Assembly (NCBI RefSeq): GCF_013041805.1
Contig: NZ_JABDRI010000018.1
Location: 29,653-93,652, forward strand
Origin: Lutibacter sp.
Lineage (GTDB): Bacteria; Bacteroidota; Bacteroidia; Flavobacteriales; Flavobacteriaceae
Length of the DNA stretch: 64,000 nt
Direction: 5' to 3'
The notes under the pieces are model-generated. The model worked only from the letters and a program-made list of their open reading frames with translations. It had not been told where the DNA came from and searched no databases. This document shows positions 55,044 through 64,000 of the stretch, one piece after another. The position numbers were made by a program, and so were the translations under genes. The first letter of the stretch is position 1. Each line of letters starts with the position of its first letter.

Positions 55044-57077
55044 ATGAACAATCCATTATTAGAAATATTCAATAATCCGTTTTCAACAGCACCATTTTCT
55101 TTAATTAAAAATGAGCATTTTAAACCAGCTTTTATAGCAGCTATTAAAGTAGCAAAACAAGAAATTGATATAATTACATCAAATTCAACAGTCCCAACAT
55201 TTGAAAATACAATTGAAGCCCTCGAATTTAGCGGACAACTGTTAGATAGAATTTCAAGTATATTTTTCAATTTAAACTCGGCAGAAACTAGCGATGAAAT
55301 CCAAAAAATTGCACAAGAAGTTTCTCCTATGCTTAGTGAATTTGGGAATGATATTACACTTAATGAACAACTTTTTAAAAGAGTACAATTAATTTATGAT
55401 ATTAAAGATGAATTAAATTTAACTACTGAACAGGAAACTTTATTAGAAAAAAAATATAAAAGCTTTGTTAGAAATGGTGCTAACTTAATAGAAAGTGATA
55501 AAACTGAATTACGAAAAGTTGATGCTCAACTTTCAAAATTGAAATTAAAATTTGGAGAAAATGTTTTAGCTGAAACAAATGCCTTCAAACTTCACTTAAC
55601 AGAAAAAAAAGACCTAGCAGGGCTACCTGAAACAACTATTGAAGCTGCTGAAATGCTCGCTAAACAGAAAAATAAAGAAGGTTGGATTTTCACATTAGAT
55701 TACCCTAGCTATATTCCATTTATGACATATAGTGAGAATAGAAATTTAAGAAAAACCTTAGCTATTGCATTTGGAAAAAGAGCATTTCAAAATAATAAAA
55801 ATGACAATCAACAAATTGTGCTAGATTTAGTAAAATTACGACATAAAAGAGCCGCTTTATTAGGCTATCAATCTCATGCTCATTTTGTGCTAGAGGAGCG
55901 TATGGCGGAAAGTCCTTCACATGTAAGAACCTTTTTAAATGACTTATTAAATAAAGCAAAACCTGCTGCGATTAAACAGTTTGAAGATCTTTCAAATTTT
56001 GCAAAAAAAGATGGCATTAATCAGTTAGAGAAATGGGATAGTGCCTTTTATTCTGAAAAGCTAAAAAAGAAACTTTTTGATCTAGAAGAAGAACAATTAA
56101 AACCTTATTTTAAGCTTGAAAATGTTATTGAAGGTGTATTTATAATTTCGAACAAGTTATTCGATTTAAATTTTGAAGAAATTTATACAATAGATAAGTA
56201 TCATAGTGATGTTAAAACATATAAAGTAACTGATAATTCTGGCAACTATATTGCACTATTGTATTGTGATTTCTTTCCAAGAGAAGGGAAAAGAAACGGT
56301 GCTTGGATGACGTCCTTTAAAGGACAATGGAAAAAAGACTATAAAAATTCGAGACCACATATTTCAATAGTATGTAATTTCACAAAACCAACTACAACAA
56401 AACCATCTTTATTAACTTTTAATGAAGTAACTACTTTATTTCACGAATTTGGTCATGCATTGCACGGAATGCTTGCGAACACCACTTACCCTAGTTTATC
56501 CGGAACAAATGTGTATTGGGATTTTGTTGAACTTCCAAGTCAGCTATTTGAAAACTGGTGCTATGAAGAAGAAGCATTAAACCTATTCGCAAAGCATTAT
56601 GAAACTCAAGATCCAATCCCTATGGATTTTATAACTAAAATAAAAAAATCATCTAACTTTTTAGAAGGATTACAAACGTTGCGTCAGTTAAGTTTTGGTA
56701 TTTTAGATTTGAATTGGCATAGTGAAGATCCATTAGAAATAAAGCAAGTGAAAGAATTCGAAAACTTAGCTTTTAAAAACACACAACTATTTCCCGATGT
56801 AATAGAAAATTGTATGAGCACTTCGTTCTCTCATATTTTCCAAGGTGGTTATTCCTCTGGATATTATTCTTACAAATGGGCAGAAGTTTTAGACGCTGAT
56901 GCATTCGCTCTATTTTTGGAAAAAGGTATTTTCAATAAAGAAACTTCACAAAATTTTAAATCTGAGATTTTAAGCAAAGGAGGTACTGAAAAACCAATGG
57001 AGTTATACCTTAAATTTAGAGGTAAGAAACCTACAAATAAAGCATTACTATTACGTGCCGGCTTATTAAAAAATTAA
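55044..57077 (+). CDS. M3-family oligopeptidase (oligopeptidase A/Dcp type)
   Basis: A 677-residue zinc metallopeptidase that degrades short peptides in the cytoplasm, with no signal peptide. The zinc motif is HEFGHALHGM (His467, Glu468, His471), and the third ligand Glu is near 496 in WDFVELPSQ. The C-terminal GGYSSGYYSYKWAEVLDAD is the substrate-binding Tyr-rich loop of the family. The size agrees with oligopeptidase A and dipeptidyl carboxypeptidase, and the two cannot be separated by reading. Confidence 0.92.
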   Translation: MNNPLLEIFNNPFSTAPFSLIKNEHFKPAFIAAIKVAKQEIDIITSNSTVPTFENTIEALEFSGQLLDRISSIFFNLNSAETSDEIQKIAQEVSPMLSEFGNDITLNEQLFKRVQLIYDIKDELNLTTEQETLLEKKYKSFVRNGANLIESDKTELRKVDAQLSKLKLKFGENVLAETNAFKLHLTEKKDLAGLPETTIEAAEMLAKQKNKEGWIFTLDYPSYIPFMTYSENRNLRKTLAIAFGKRAFQNNKNDNQQIVLDLVKLRHKRAALLGYQSHAHFVLEERMAESPSHVRTFLNDLLNKAKPAAIKQFEDLSNFAKKDGINQLEKWDSAFYSEKLKKKLFDLEEEQLKPYFKLENVIEGVFIISNKLFDLNFEEIYTIDKYHSDVKTYKVTDNSGNYIALLYCDFFPREGKRNGAWMTSFKGQWKKDYKNSRPHISIVCNFTKPTTTKPSLLTFNEVTTLFHEFGHALHGMLANTTYPSLSGTNVYWDFVELPSQLFENWCYEEEALNLFAKHYETQDPIPMDFITKIKKSSNFLEGLQTLRQLSFGILDLNWHSEDPLEIKQVKEFENLAFKNTQLFPDVIENCMSTSFSHIFQGGYSSGYYSYKWAEVLDADAFALFLEKGIFNKETSQNFKSEILSKGGTEKPMELYLKFRGKKPTNKALLLRAGLLKN

Positions 57078-57295
57078 ATTATGAAAATTGATTTATTTTA
57101 AAAGGGTTATTTTTGCAAACAAACGGTAATAAATTTTAAATAAACGGTACTTTTTGTTGATTTTTATTTTTTTTATAAATAATAATTTGTAATTTAGTAC
57201 TATGAAAATTTCATAAGCCCCATATTTATTCTATGAAATTTGATTTGACATGTTAATCCCAAAATTAATCAACCCCAAATATTTGATTAATTACA

Positions 57296-57343
57296 AAAAA
57301 TCATCAAATTTGGTTTTATGCAAAAGCAAGTTTGATGATTTTT
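57296..57343. terminator. Bidirectional terminator-like hairpin
   Basis: AAAAATCATCAAA pairs perfectly with TTTGATGATTTTT (13 bp, 22-base loop). It lies 219 bases past the M3 peptidase stop, far for its own terminator, so it may end another short transcript. Confidence 0.75.
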
Positions 57344-57393
57344 ACATTAATGAAATAGTATATTTTTAATAAGAATGAAATTTAAATTCAGAA

Positions 57394-57441
57394 GTGATTA
57401 TACTGGCATGTTTTGCTAGTAACATGTAATAGTATAATCAC
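57394..57441. ncRNA. Long stem-loop, possible small RNA or terminator
   Basis: GTGATTATACT pairs with AGTATAATCAC (11 bp), and inside, CATGTT pairs with AACATG, with an 8-base loop. On the plus strand a run of seven T follows at 57448-57454. With the preceding hairpin it could bound a short RNA of about 100 bases, but no promoter is evident. Confidence 0.4.
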
Positions 57442-57652
57442 TCTGGATTTTTTTAATTCACATTAAGAACTCTTCTTAAGTCTTTAAATTAGTTTTATTT
57501 ATTTTTTTCGCAAGTCTAGTAAGTAATTATTGCTAAAAATAAAGTAACCCTATTCTGCATTAACATCTGAGTTAAAAATAAAATAATTATAAAATGGAAA
57601 AAGTTTGAATATAGACTGAAAAATAAAGTTTAAACCTGAAAAAGAAATAAAA

Positions 57653-57734
57653 AGCAGCCGCAAATAATAACTTGAGAAAAAATTGTCGTCCCCACAACGG
57701 TAGTATAATCAAGATATGTTATTGTACGACTGCT
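57653..57734 (-). terminator. Compound terminator of the adhesin-SprF-OmpA operon
   Basis: On the minus strand, starting 6 bases after the OmpA stop, AGCAGTCG (57734-57727) can pair with CGGCTGCT (57660-57653), followed by TTTTTATTTC. Inside it a second hairpin GTTGT-GGGG-ACGAC (57698-57685) is followed by six T. Either hairpin alone could end transcription. Confidence 0.65.
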
Positions 57735-57740
57735 AAGTCT

Positions 57741-59651
57741 TTATTTCATTTTTATAATAATAAATTCTGTTCTTCTATTCAATTGATGTTCAGCTTTAGA
57801 ACATTTCACACCATTAGAACATTTATTTACCAATTGAGTCTCTCCAAAACCTTCATATTTTGTGATTCTATCAGCATTTATTCCATGTGAAATAATATAT
57901 TCATAAGTAGATTTTGCTCTTCTGTTTGATAATCTAATGTTATAATCATCATTAGCTCTACTATCTGTGTGCGACTCTAATCTAATAACCATTCCTGGAT
58001 ATTTATTCATTAAAGCAACTACTTTATCTAATTCTAACGCTGCATCTGGTCTTATATTTGATTTATCTAAGTCAAAATAAATAATTTCTAAGTCAGCTAA
58101 TAAAACTACATCTTCTATTGGTTTTATACCAACATTTAAATTAACCACCAATTCTTTTTCCCTATCCAAGTTAAAAGAATTAAATTCTCTTGTTAAAGAC
58201 GTGTATTTTTCTTTTGTACCCTCCAGAGTAAAGTTTGCATCTCTATCAACAATATGCTCATAATAACCATTTGCTTCAGTTATGAAATAAGCAATTTCAT
58301 CTCCATTAGCATCCTTTAAAACAACTTTAGCATTTACAATAGGCTCATTATTTGCATCATCAAAAATTTGACCTTTCAACGTTAAAGGGGGTATTCTTGT
58401 AAATTTATATATATCATCATCTCCTACTCCGCCTTCTCTATTTGATGAAATGTATCCATCAAATCCTTCTTTTGATAAATAATAAGAAAAATCGTCTTTT
58501 GAACTATTAATAGGTTCTCCAAGATTTAATATATTAACTATGCTATTATTTTCATCTGAAATTGTTGCAAAAACATCTAACAGACCAAAACCTACATGAC
58601 CATCAGATGAGAAAAATAAGGTTCCTTCATTATGAATAAATGGAAACATTTCATTTCCTTCTGTATTTACCACATTTCCCATATTTTCTGGAGTACCTAG
58701 GGTTCCATCGTCATTTATATCCACCACATAAATATCTGAACCTCCTATTCCTCCTGGCATATCGGATGTAAAATACATTTTTGTTCCATCTTCACTTACT
58801 GATGGGTGACCTACAGAGTATTCATCATTATTAAAATGAACACCTTGAATATTTGTCCATTCTCCATTCACTAAATCAGCAGAGTAAATTTTTAAATTGT
58901 TTATTCCTTTATTATCGGCACCTTTATCACCTTCATTAAAATTATTTCTGGTAAAGTACATTTTTGTTCCATCTTCAGTAAAACAAACCGGTCCATCGTG
59001 ATAAATAGAATTCACTTCACCATTAATTTTATTAGCTTTTTCAACAGAACCATCTTTACCTACACTATAAATATCTAAAAAAGGTTGAGCGTTCCAAGCA
59101 TATTTTCTTTTTATTGAAATACCTTCATCTTTTGAGGAAACAAAAACAACTTCATCATTATATTCCACTGCTCCAAAATCACTAAAAGGTGTATTTAAAT
59201 TTGTGTTAGCCAATGAATACTGCTTTTTTAAATTAAACATAGCACTTATAAAATCTTCATTTTCTAAAAATTCAGCCACACGAGAGTCTTCGCTCGCAAA
59301 TTGCTCATATTTAACCATCCATTTGTTGGACTCATCATAATTACCAACTCCTCTTAATGCCTGTGCATAAAAATAATAATATTCTTCAGGTACATTTTCT
59401 TGTTGAACCACATGTTTATAGATTTCAACAGCTTCTTTAGGTTTTCTTAAATACATATAAGAATCACCTAATTTTCTCATAGCATAACTTTTATTAAAAT
59501 TTGTATCAATTAATTTTTCATACTTTTCAATAGCTTTCACAAAAGAAAAACTGTTATAATGTCTATCAGCTCTTTTTAATTTACCTGATTGCCCAAATGA
59601 CGATGAACATATCAATAAAAAAACAATCGTTATTAATTTTATAGTTTTCAT
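57741..59651 (-). CDS. OmpA-family protein with TPR and PD40 repeats
   Basis: A 636-residue exported protein (signal peptide MKTIKLITIVFLLICSSSFG). Residues about 25-140 are TPR-like helices, about 150-430 hold PD40/WD40-like blades (GTKMYFTRNNF, GTKMYFTSDMPGG, EGTLFFSSDGHVG), about 435-520 a carboxypeptidase-regulatory-like domain, and about 530-636 an OmpA peptidoglycan-binding domain (IYFDLDKSNIRPDA, LESHTDSRANDDYN). This architecture accompanies SprF/PorP proteins in type IX loci, where it likely anchors the outer-membrane complex to the cell wall. It ends the operon. Confidence 0.9.
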   Translation of the reverse strand: MKTIKLITIVFLLICSSSFGQSGKLKRADRHYNSFSFVKAIEKYEKLIDTNFNKSYAMRKLGDSYMYLRKPKEAVEIYKHVVQQENVPEEYYYFYAQALRGVGNYDESNKWMVKYEQFASEDSRVAEFLENEDFISAMFNLKKQYSLANTNLNTPFSDFGAVEYNDEVVFVSSKDEGISIKRKYAWNAQPFLDIYSVGKDGSVEKANKINGEVNSIYHDGPVCFTEDGTKMYFTRNNFNEGDKGADNKGINNLKIYSADLVNGEWTNIQGVHFNNDEYSVGHPSVSEDGTKMYFTSDMPGGIGGSDIYVVDINDDGTLGTPENMGNVVNTEGNEMFPFIHNEGTLFFSSDGHVGFGLLDVFATISDENNSIVNILNLGEPINSSKDDFSYYLSKEGFDGYISSNREGGVGDDDIYKFTRIPPLTLKGQIFDDANNEPIVNAKVVLKDANGDEIAYFITEANGYYEHIVDRDANFTLEGTKEKYTSLTREFNSFNLDREKELVVNLNVGIKPIEDVVLLADLEIIYFDLDKSNIRPDAALELDKVVALMNKYPGMVIRLESHTDSRANDDYNIRLSNRRAKSTYEYIISHGINADRITKYEGFGETQLVNKCSNGVKCSKAEHQLNRRTEFIIIKMK

Positions 59652-59669
59652 AAGTTTAGTTCTATTTGG

Positions 59670-60590
59670 TTAAAAATATCTAGGTGATTTCATTTTTCCC
59701 TTAGTGAATTTAAACTCATACATTAATAAAATCTCATGAGATCCTGTAGTATAAGGTCTTATTTCACCTGTTGGAACTTCGTATGTATAACCTACCCTAA
59801 ATTGCTCTGAAACTTGAAAATCTACAAGAGCTCCAAAAGATCTTTGTGCGCCATTAATTCTATAAGATCCTCCAAACCAAATTTTTTCATCAAACAATAA
59901 ATTTGCTGTTAAATCTGTAGATAAAGCTGCACCTTTTGTGTATTTCATCATAAAAGATGGCTTTAATTTTAAGTTCTTATTTAATTCGAATACATATCCA
60001 CCAATACCATAATAATGAACCACTTCTAAAGCAGCGTATTCAGTATCATTTAAATCATTCGTTAATAACTTTGGAATTGATAGCCCTAAATACCATTTAT
60101 TACTATGGAAAAGTATACCAGCCCCAAAATTAGGGTTCACTCTATCTAATCTATCATTAAAGTATTGATCACTTCCATTTACAGCAGAATTATATAATTC
60201 ACTTGCTAATTTATAAGTTGTTAAACCTGCTTTCAAACCAAAACTAATCTTAAAGTTCTCATTTCCTTGAATTGTATAGGAAAAATCTCCATAAATATAT
60301 GTCAAGTTTTCGTATCCTGTTTTATCATTCATCATTGACAATCCAAGACCTATTTTTTCATTTCTTAATGGAGAATGAATAGATAAAGTTTGTGTTTGAG
60401 GTCCACCATCAAATCCGGCCCACTGATTTCTATTTAAACCAACTATACTTAATACTCCTCTACTACCTGCATATGCTGGGTTAATAGCAATAGTATTATA
60501 CATATACTGAGTGAATTGCGGTAATTGCTGAGCATTTGAATATTCAAACCCTAGAATTAATAATACTATAATTATAATTAAACGTTTCAT
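59670..60590 (-). CDS. PorP/SprF-family type IX secretion outer-membrane protein
   Basis: A 306-residue outer-membrane beta-barrel with signal peptide (MKRLIIIIVLLILGFEYSNAQ). The family start QLPQFTQYMYNTIAINPAYAG and NRNQWAGFDGGPQTQ are diagnostic. In Flavobacterium johnsoniae SprF is needed for secretion of the adhesin SprB encoded beside it. Here it lies 14 bases after an adhesin with a type B sorting domain, so the same partner relation is expected. Confidence 0.93.
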   Translation of the reverse strand: MKRLIIIIVLLILGFEYSNAQQLPQFTQYMYNTIAINPAYAGSRGVLSIVGLNRNQWAGFDGGPQTQTLSIHSPLRNEKIGLGLSMMNDKTGYENLTYIYGDFSYTIQGNENFKISFGLKAGLTTYKLASELYNSAVNGSDQYFNDRLDRVNPNFGAGILFHSNKWYLGLSIPKLLTNDLNDTEYAALEVVHYYGIGGYVFELNKNLKLKPSFMMKYTKGAALSTDLTANLLFDEKIWFGGSYRINGAQRSFGALVDFQVSEQFRVGYTYEVPTGEIRPYTTGSHEILLMYEFKFTKGKMKSPRYF

Positions 60591-60604
60591 AGTTTTTATT
60601 CTTA

Positions 60605-63600
60605 TTAGTTAGTTCCTAAATAAATATATCCTGTTATTGGTCTATAACCACTACCAATTATATTAACAACATAATAGTAAGTTCCTGCAGGTAATTTGTT
60701 ATTCGTACCTATTGTTAAACCAGAGTTATCATGGTATCCACCCCAATTATTTTGATAATTATTTGATTGATACACAACTTTTCCCCAACGGTTAAATATG
60801 GTAACTTCTGCAGTAAATCCACAAGAGGCTATTTCAGAAATTGTAAAGAAATCATTTACACCATCATTATTTGCTGTAACTACTTTTGATATTTCTATAC
60901 TACCTTCTGTTGAACAAGGAAGCACAACACAATCATCATTTACGCTTACAACAAGAGTTATAATTCTACCACAATCTCCTGGTTCTTCATATGTTAATTC
61001 ATAATCTCCTAGATTAACAATTGACGGATCGAAGAAATCTCCACTTAAGCCTCCACTATTTTGATTATCGAACCAAGTACCTCCAGTAACAAAATTATCA
61101 ACTAATGAAGATAAACCATTCGTTTCATCTGTTATTAGGTTTATAGAACTGTCTAAAACACATAAGACAAGAATATTATCAACTTCCACTTCCTGATTAG
61201 TTCCTTCAAAATTAATAGTTACTTCCGTTGTTGTTTCACAGCCATTAGCATCAGTCACTGTTACTGTGTATAAACCTTCTGCTAATCCTGTTGCAGTTTC
61301 AGTCGTTTGACCGTTACTCCATACATAATTTATAGGTTCTCTAGCTCCTGAAACGTCAACTGTTGCAGATCCATTTGCTCCTTCACAAGTTTCTGAAGTT
61401 ACTGCAACAAAAATTTCAAAATCTAAACAGTTACTTGGATTAATAGTAATTACAACTGTTGCAAAATCACAAGCAATTGGATCACCATTATCACAAACTT
61501 CGTATACGAAACTATCAGTACCAACAAAACCATCATTTGGTGTATAAACAAATGTCCCATCCGAATTTAATACCAACGATCCATTCTCAACATTAACTTG
61601 AGGAATCGTATTTACCGTTTGAGTGTCTCCTTCAGGATCAGTATCATTATCTAAAATATTTCCTGTTAATATTGTATTTACACCTCCGTTATATGCATCA
61701 TCATTTGCATTGGTATGATTAACAACTTCACCGTTTGGTAAAATAGTTATAACAACTGTTGCAGTATCACATAATACTGGATCTCCATTATCACATATTT
61801 CATAAGTGAAAGTGTCCTCTCCAATAAAACCATCATTTGGTGTATAGGTATATGTTCCATCAGAGTTAATTACAACTGTACCATTTGAAGGATTTTCAAT
61901 TGGTGTTGTGTTTACAGTAATTGTATCTCCATTTGGATCAAAATCGTTTACTAGTAAATTACCATCAACCGGTGTATTTTCTTCAGTAGTTGAAGTATCA
62001 TTGTTTGCTACTGGTGGATGATTTCCATTTGTAACATCTAAAACTTCTATAGTAACTATTGCTGTATCACAAGCTTGTAGATCTCCATTATCACAAATAG
62101 TATATTCAAAACTATCTGTTCCAATAAATCCTGCTGGTGGAGTATACATATAAACTCCAGTTGATGCATCTATTGTCACTATAACTCCTTCTGAAGTAGT
62201 TACTGTTGTTGTTGTTACCGTCTGAACATCGCCTTCTTCATCAAAATCATTTGTTAAAACATTTCCAACAACAGGCATATCTATAAAAGTATCATTGATG
62301 TCATCAATTGCATATGTATAATTTAATGCATTCACAGTGATCACAACTGTTGCTTGATCACAAGCAATTGGACTACCATTATCACAAACTTCATATACAA
62401 AACTATCTGTGCCAACAAAATCATCATTTGGTGTATAAACAAATGTACCATCTGAATTTAATACCAATGTTCCATTTGCCACATCAGTTATTGGTCCAGA
62501 ATTTACCACTTGAGTATCTCCTTCTGGATCAAAATCATTATCCAATACATTTCCTGTTATTACATTTTCTTGATCTCCATTGTATGCATCATCATTCGCA
62601 TAGGTATCATTCTCATTATCATCAGATGGAATTACTGTAATTATAACATCTGCAGTATCACATAATACCGGATCTCCATTATCACATATCTCATAAGTAA
62701 AGGTATCTTCCCCTGTAAATCCATCTTCTGGTGTATATGTAAATGAACCGTCTGAATTAATTACTACTACTCCGTGTGTTGGACCGCTTATAACTATAGT
62801 ATTAACAGTAATTAGATCACCATCCGGATCAAAATCATTTGGCAATAAACTACCATCTACAGGTATATTTTGCTCTGTAGTAGCTGTGTCATTATTTGCT
62901 ACAGGTGGATTGTTGGATACTGTAATATCCATTACCTCTATTGTTACTGTTGCTGTATCACATGCTTGTGGTGATCCATCATCGCAAATTGTATATTCAA
63001 AACTATCTGTACCTACAAAACCATCATTTGGTGTGTAAATATAACTTCCATCTGAATTTAATACTACAGTTCCATTATCCGCATTCGTATTTCCTGTAAC
63101 GGTCTGTGTGTTTCCCTCTTCATCCTCATCATTGGTTAATACATTCCCTGCTACTGCAATATTCATATAAGTATCATTGATGTCATCAATTGCATATGTA
63201 CAATTATAAGAAATAGTTATTTCATTTATACTAGAACATCCACTTTCAGAGTCAGTTACTGTAACAGTATATACACCTGGCTCCATAACTTCAAGTGTCG
63301 CTGAAGTATCTCCTGTACTCCATAAATAACTAGCATCACCAATAACTATAGTTTGACTAGCATCTAAAGTTATACTAGGATTTGAACATGATAATTCTTC
63401 ATTCCCAACAATGATGACTTCTGGCTGAGTGATATTTTGTGTAATTACAATTTTATCAACACCAAAACAACCATTGTTTCTGTCAGTTACAACAACATAA
63501 TATTCACCTGGCTCAGTAACAGTAATAGTTGAAGATGTTTCTCCAGTAATTAGTTGTTGATCTTTACTCCATAAGTAACTAGCTGTACCTTGAATACTTA

Positions 63601-64000
63601 TAAATTCACTTGTCAACTCAATACTTGTAACATCACAAGTTAATTCAGTTGTATCAGCTTCAAGAGAAATTACAGGTTTTGTAATATCTTGAGCAATTAT
63701 CACAGAACTACTGACTGAACAACCCGTTTCTAAATCTGTTACAACTACTGTATAACTTCCTGGATTAGAAATATCAATAGTGTCAGTCATCTCACCGTTA
63801 CTCCAATTATAAGTATAAGTACCTTCTTCTCCTACATTCGCAGTCAATGTAACACTATCAATACTACAAGTTAATAATAAACCAGTTGATTCAATTGATG
63901 TGTTAACTTGTTTTTCTGTTACTACTACATCTGCTGTAAGTTCTGGACAGTAATCTGTCGCTGCAATTGTATAGGTATAAGTTCCTGCTCCTGCTAATGC
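60605..64000 (-). CDS. Giant surface adhesin with type IX (type B) sorting domain, 5' end beyond window
   Basis: The frame is open to the right edge, so at least 1131 residues are visible and the true start is missing. A TTG at 63847 is not a real start. In N-to-C order it has several SprB-type repeats of about 73 residues (YTVTVTDSESGCS), six about 97-residue cadherin/Ig-like repeats ending in CDNGDPxxCDTATVVIT, one more SprB repeat, and a gliding-motility C-terminal domain over the last about 97 residues (TANNDGVNDFFTI, FNRWGKVVYQS, YIYLGTN). Secretion by the type IX system and surface display are expected. Ligand unknown. Confidence 0.92.
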   Translation of the reverse strand, partial: ALAGAGTYTYTIAATDYCPELTADVVVTEKQVNTSIESTGLLLTCSIDSVTLTANVGEEGTYTYNWSNGEMTDTIDISNPGSYTVVVTDLETGCSVSSSVIIAQDITKPVISLEADTTELTCDVTSIELTSEFISIQGTASYLWSKDQQLITGETSSTITVTEPGEYYVVVTDRNNGCFGVDKIVITQNITQPEVIIVGNEELSCSNPSITLDASQTIVIGDASYLWSTGDTSATLEVMEPGVYTVTVTDSESGCSSINEITISYNCTYAIDDINDTYMNIAVAGNVLTNDEDEEGNTQTVTGNTNADNGTVVLNSDGSYIYTPNDGFVGTDSFEYTICDDGSPQACDTATVTIEVMDITVSNNPPVANNDTATTEQNIPVDGSLLPNDFDPDGDLITVNTIVISGPTHGVVVINSDGSFTYTPEDGFTGEDTFTYEICDNGDPVLCDTADVIITVIPSDDNENDTYANDDAYNGDQENVITGNVLDNDFDPEGDTQVVNSGPITDVANGTLVLNSDGTFVYTPNDDFVGTDSFVYEVCDNGSPIACDQATVVITVNALNYTYAIDDINDTFIDMPVVGNVLTNDFDEEGDVQTVTTTTVTTSEGVIVTIDASTGVYMYTPPAGFIGTDSFEYTICDNGDLQACDTAIVTIEVLDVTNGNHPPVANNDTSTTEENTPVDGNLLVNDFDPNGDTITVNTTPIENPSNGTVVINSDGTYTYTPNDGFIGEDTFTYEICDNGDPVLCDTATVVITILPNGEVVNHTNANDDAYNGGVNTILTGNILDNDTDPEGDTQTVNTIPQVNVENGSLVLNSDGTFVYTPNDGFVGTDSFVYEVCDNGDPIACDFATVVITINPSNCLDFEIFVAVTSETCEGANGSATVDVSGAREPINYVWSNGQTTETATGLAEGLYTVTVTDANGCETTTEVTINFEGTNQEVEVDNILVLCVLDSSINLITDETNGLSSLVDNFVTGGTWFDNQNSGGLSGDFFDPSIVNLGDYELTYEEPGDCGRIITLVVSVNDDCVVLPCSTEGSIEISKVVTANNDGVNDFFTISEIASCGFTAEVTIFNRWGKVVYQSNNYQNNWGGYHDNSGLTIGTNNKLPAGTYYYVVNIIGSGYRPITGYIYLGTN
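61430..63196 (-). repeat. Six tandem adhesin repeats as two A-B-C blocks
   Basis: Within the adhesin, repeats cover 62903-63196, 62603-62902, 62315-62602, 62012-62314, 61712-62011 and 61430-61711. Repeats 1 and 4 begin YAIDDINDT, 2 and 5 VANNDT, 3 and 6 xANDDAYNG, so the unit is a three-repeat block of about 882-885 bases present twice. All share YTPNDGF-GTDSF and a Cys pair. Confidence 0.88.

Larger units (their letters stand above)
57078..57740. other. Gene-free region with several hairpins
   Basis: A 663-base stretch between the M3 peptidase and the convergent OmpA gene. No ORF with coding character was found on either strand. It contains three structured elements listed separately (57296-57343, 57394-57441 and 57653-57734). 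Short sequence AGTATAATCA occurs at 57431-57440 and 57702-57711 and inverted at 57395-57404. Confidence 0.7.

Noticed and set aside
62350..62640. A 96-codon plus-strand frame rich in His, Leu, Tyr and Pro
   Set aside because: It is the antisense shadow of the repetitive adhesin gene, and its composition mirrors the repeated codons on the other strand.
61430..63196. Regularly spaced repeats that might be taken for a CRISPR-like array
   Set aside because: Units are about 290 bases, imperfect and in one open reading frame, so they are protein domain repeats.
1..64000. tRNA, rRNA, insertion sequences, prophage or integron attachment sites
   Set aside because: No cloverleaf, rRNA motif, transposase or integrase frame, or flanking inverted repeats were seen in any gap.

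Overview
The window is AT-rich, gene-dense chromosomal DNA from a Bacteroidota organism, most probably a member of the Flavobacteriaceae. Four things point there: type IX secretion signatures (a PorP/SprF outer-membrane protein beside a giant adhesin ending in a gliding-motility C-terminal domain), an ArgF'-type N-acyl-ornithine carbamoyltransferase inside a long arg operon, -7 promoter boxes of the TAnnTTTG type upstream of many genes, and weak ribosome binding sites. No rRNA, tRNA, insertion sequence, prophage or CRISPR array was seen. No genus is assigned.

Layout. 1-8.2 kb (minus strand): the division and cell wall cluster mraZ-rsmH-ftsL-ftsI-murE-mraY-murD-ftsW (ftsW cut by the window edge), headed by three MraZ boxes spaced exactly 10 bp apart. 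8.3-10.4 kb (plus): an alpha/beta hydrolase, the ribosome-assembly GTPase EngB and an RluA-type pseudouridine synthase. 10.5-26.7 kb (minus): two long amino-acid operons. The ilv operon (ilvD-B-N-C-A) is followed by the arg operon (GNAT-argG-argC-proC-argD-argF'-argB-argE-argH). Each is preceded by a 21-residue leader ORF: the ilv leader is rich in Val/Ile and is followed by a strong intrinsic terminator, and the arg leader is rich in Arg and is followed by a weaker terminator-like hairpin. These two probable transcription-attenuation systems are the main regulatory discovery here. 26.7-33.3 kb: an uncharacterised 514-residue helical protein (minus), then leuA, leuB, a nitroreductase, cysE and cysM (plus). 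leuCD, which usually sit with leuAB, are missing.

33.3-44.1 kb: DegT aminotransferase and galE (plus), fabD (minus), a queuosine-precursor transporter (plus), a DUF2797 zinc protein (minus), a GH3-type adenylating enzyme (plus), then polyprenyl synthetase, rlmN, queA and aroA (minus). The transporter and queA both belong to queuosine metabolism. 44.2-57.1 kb: a large secreted Asp-box/sortilin-like protein, a small membrane protein, a MazG-type hydrolase, aat, an SSB-like DUF3127 protein, a flavin reductase, an orphan histidine kinase, a HIT hydrolase, greA, a Rieske-like lipoprotein that has lost its histidine ligands, purK-purE, two paralogous micro-ORFs and an M3 oligopeptidase. 57.1-57.7 kb holds no gene but several strong hairpins. 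57.7-64 kb (minus): a surface operon of adhesin (runs off the window), PorP/SprF and an OmpA/PD40 protein. The adhesin carries six about 97-residue repeats arranged as a duplicated three-repeat block.

Several starts were moved to internal codons because the upstream start overlaps a promoter box or because conserved family sequence begins later (mraZ, argE, argD, leuB, nitroreductase, fabD, DUF2797, purK, the Rieske-like lipoprotein). All family assignments come from reading motifs, without database searches.
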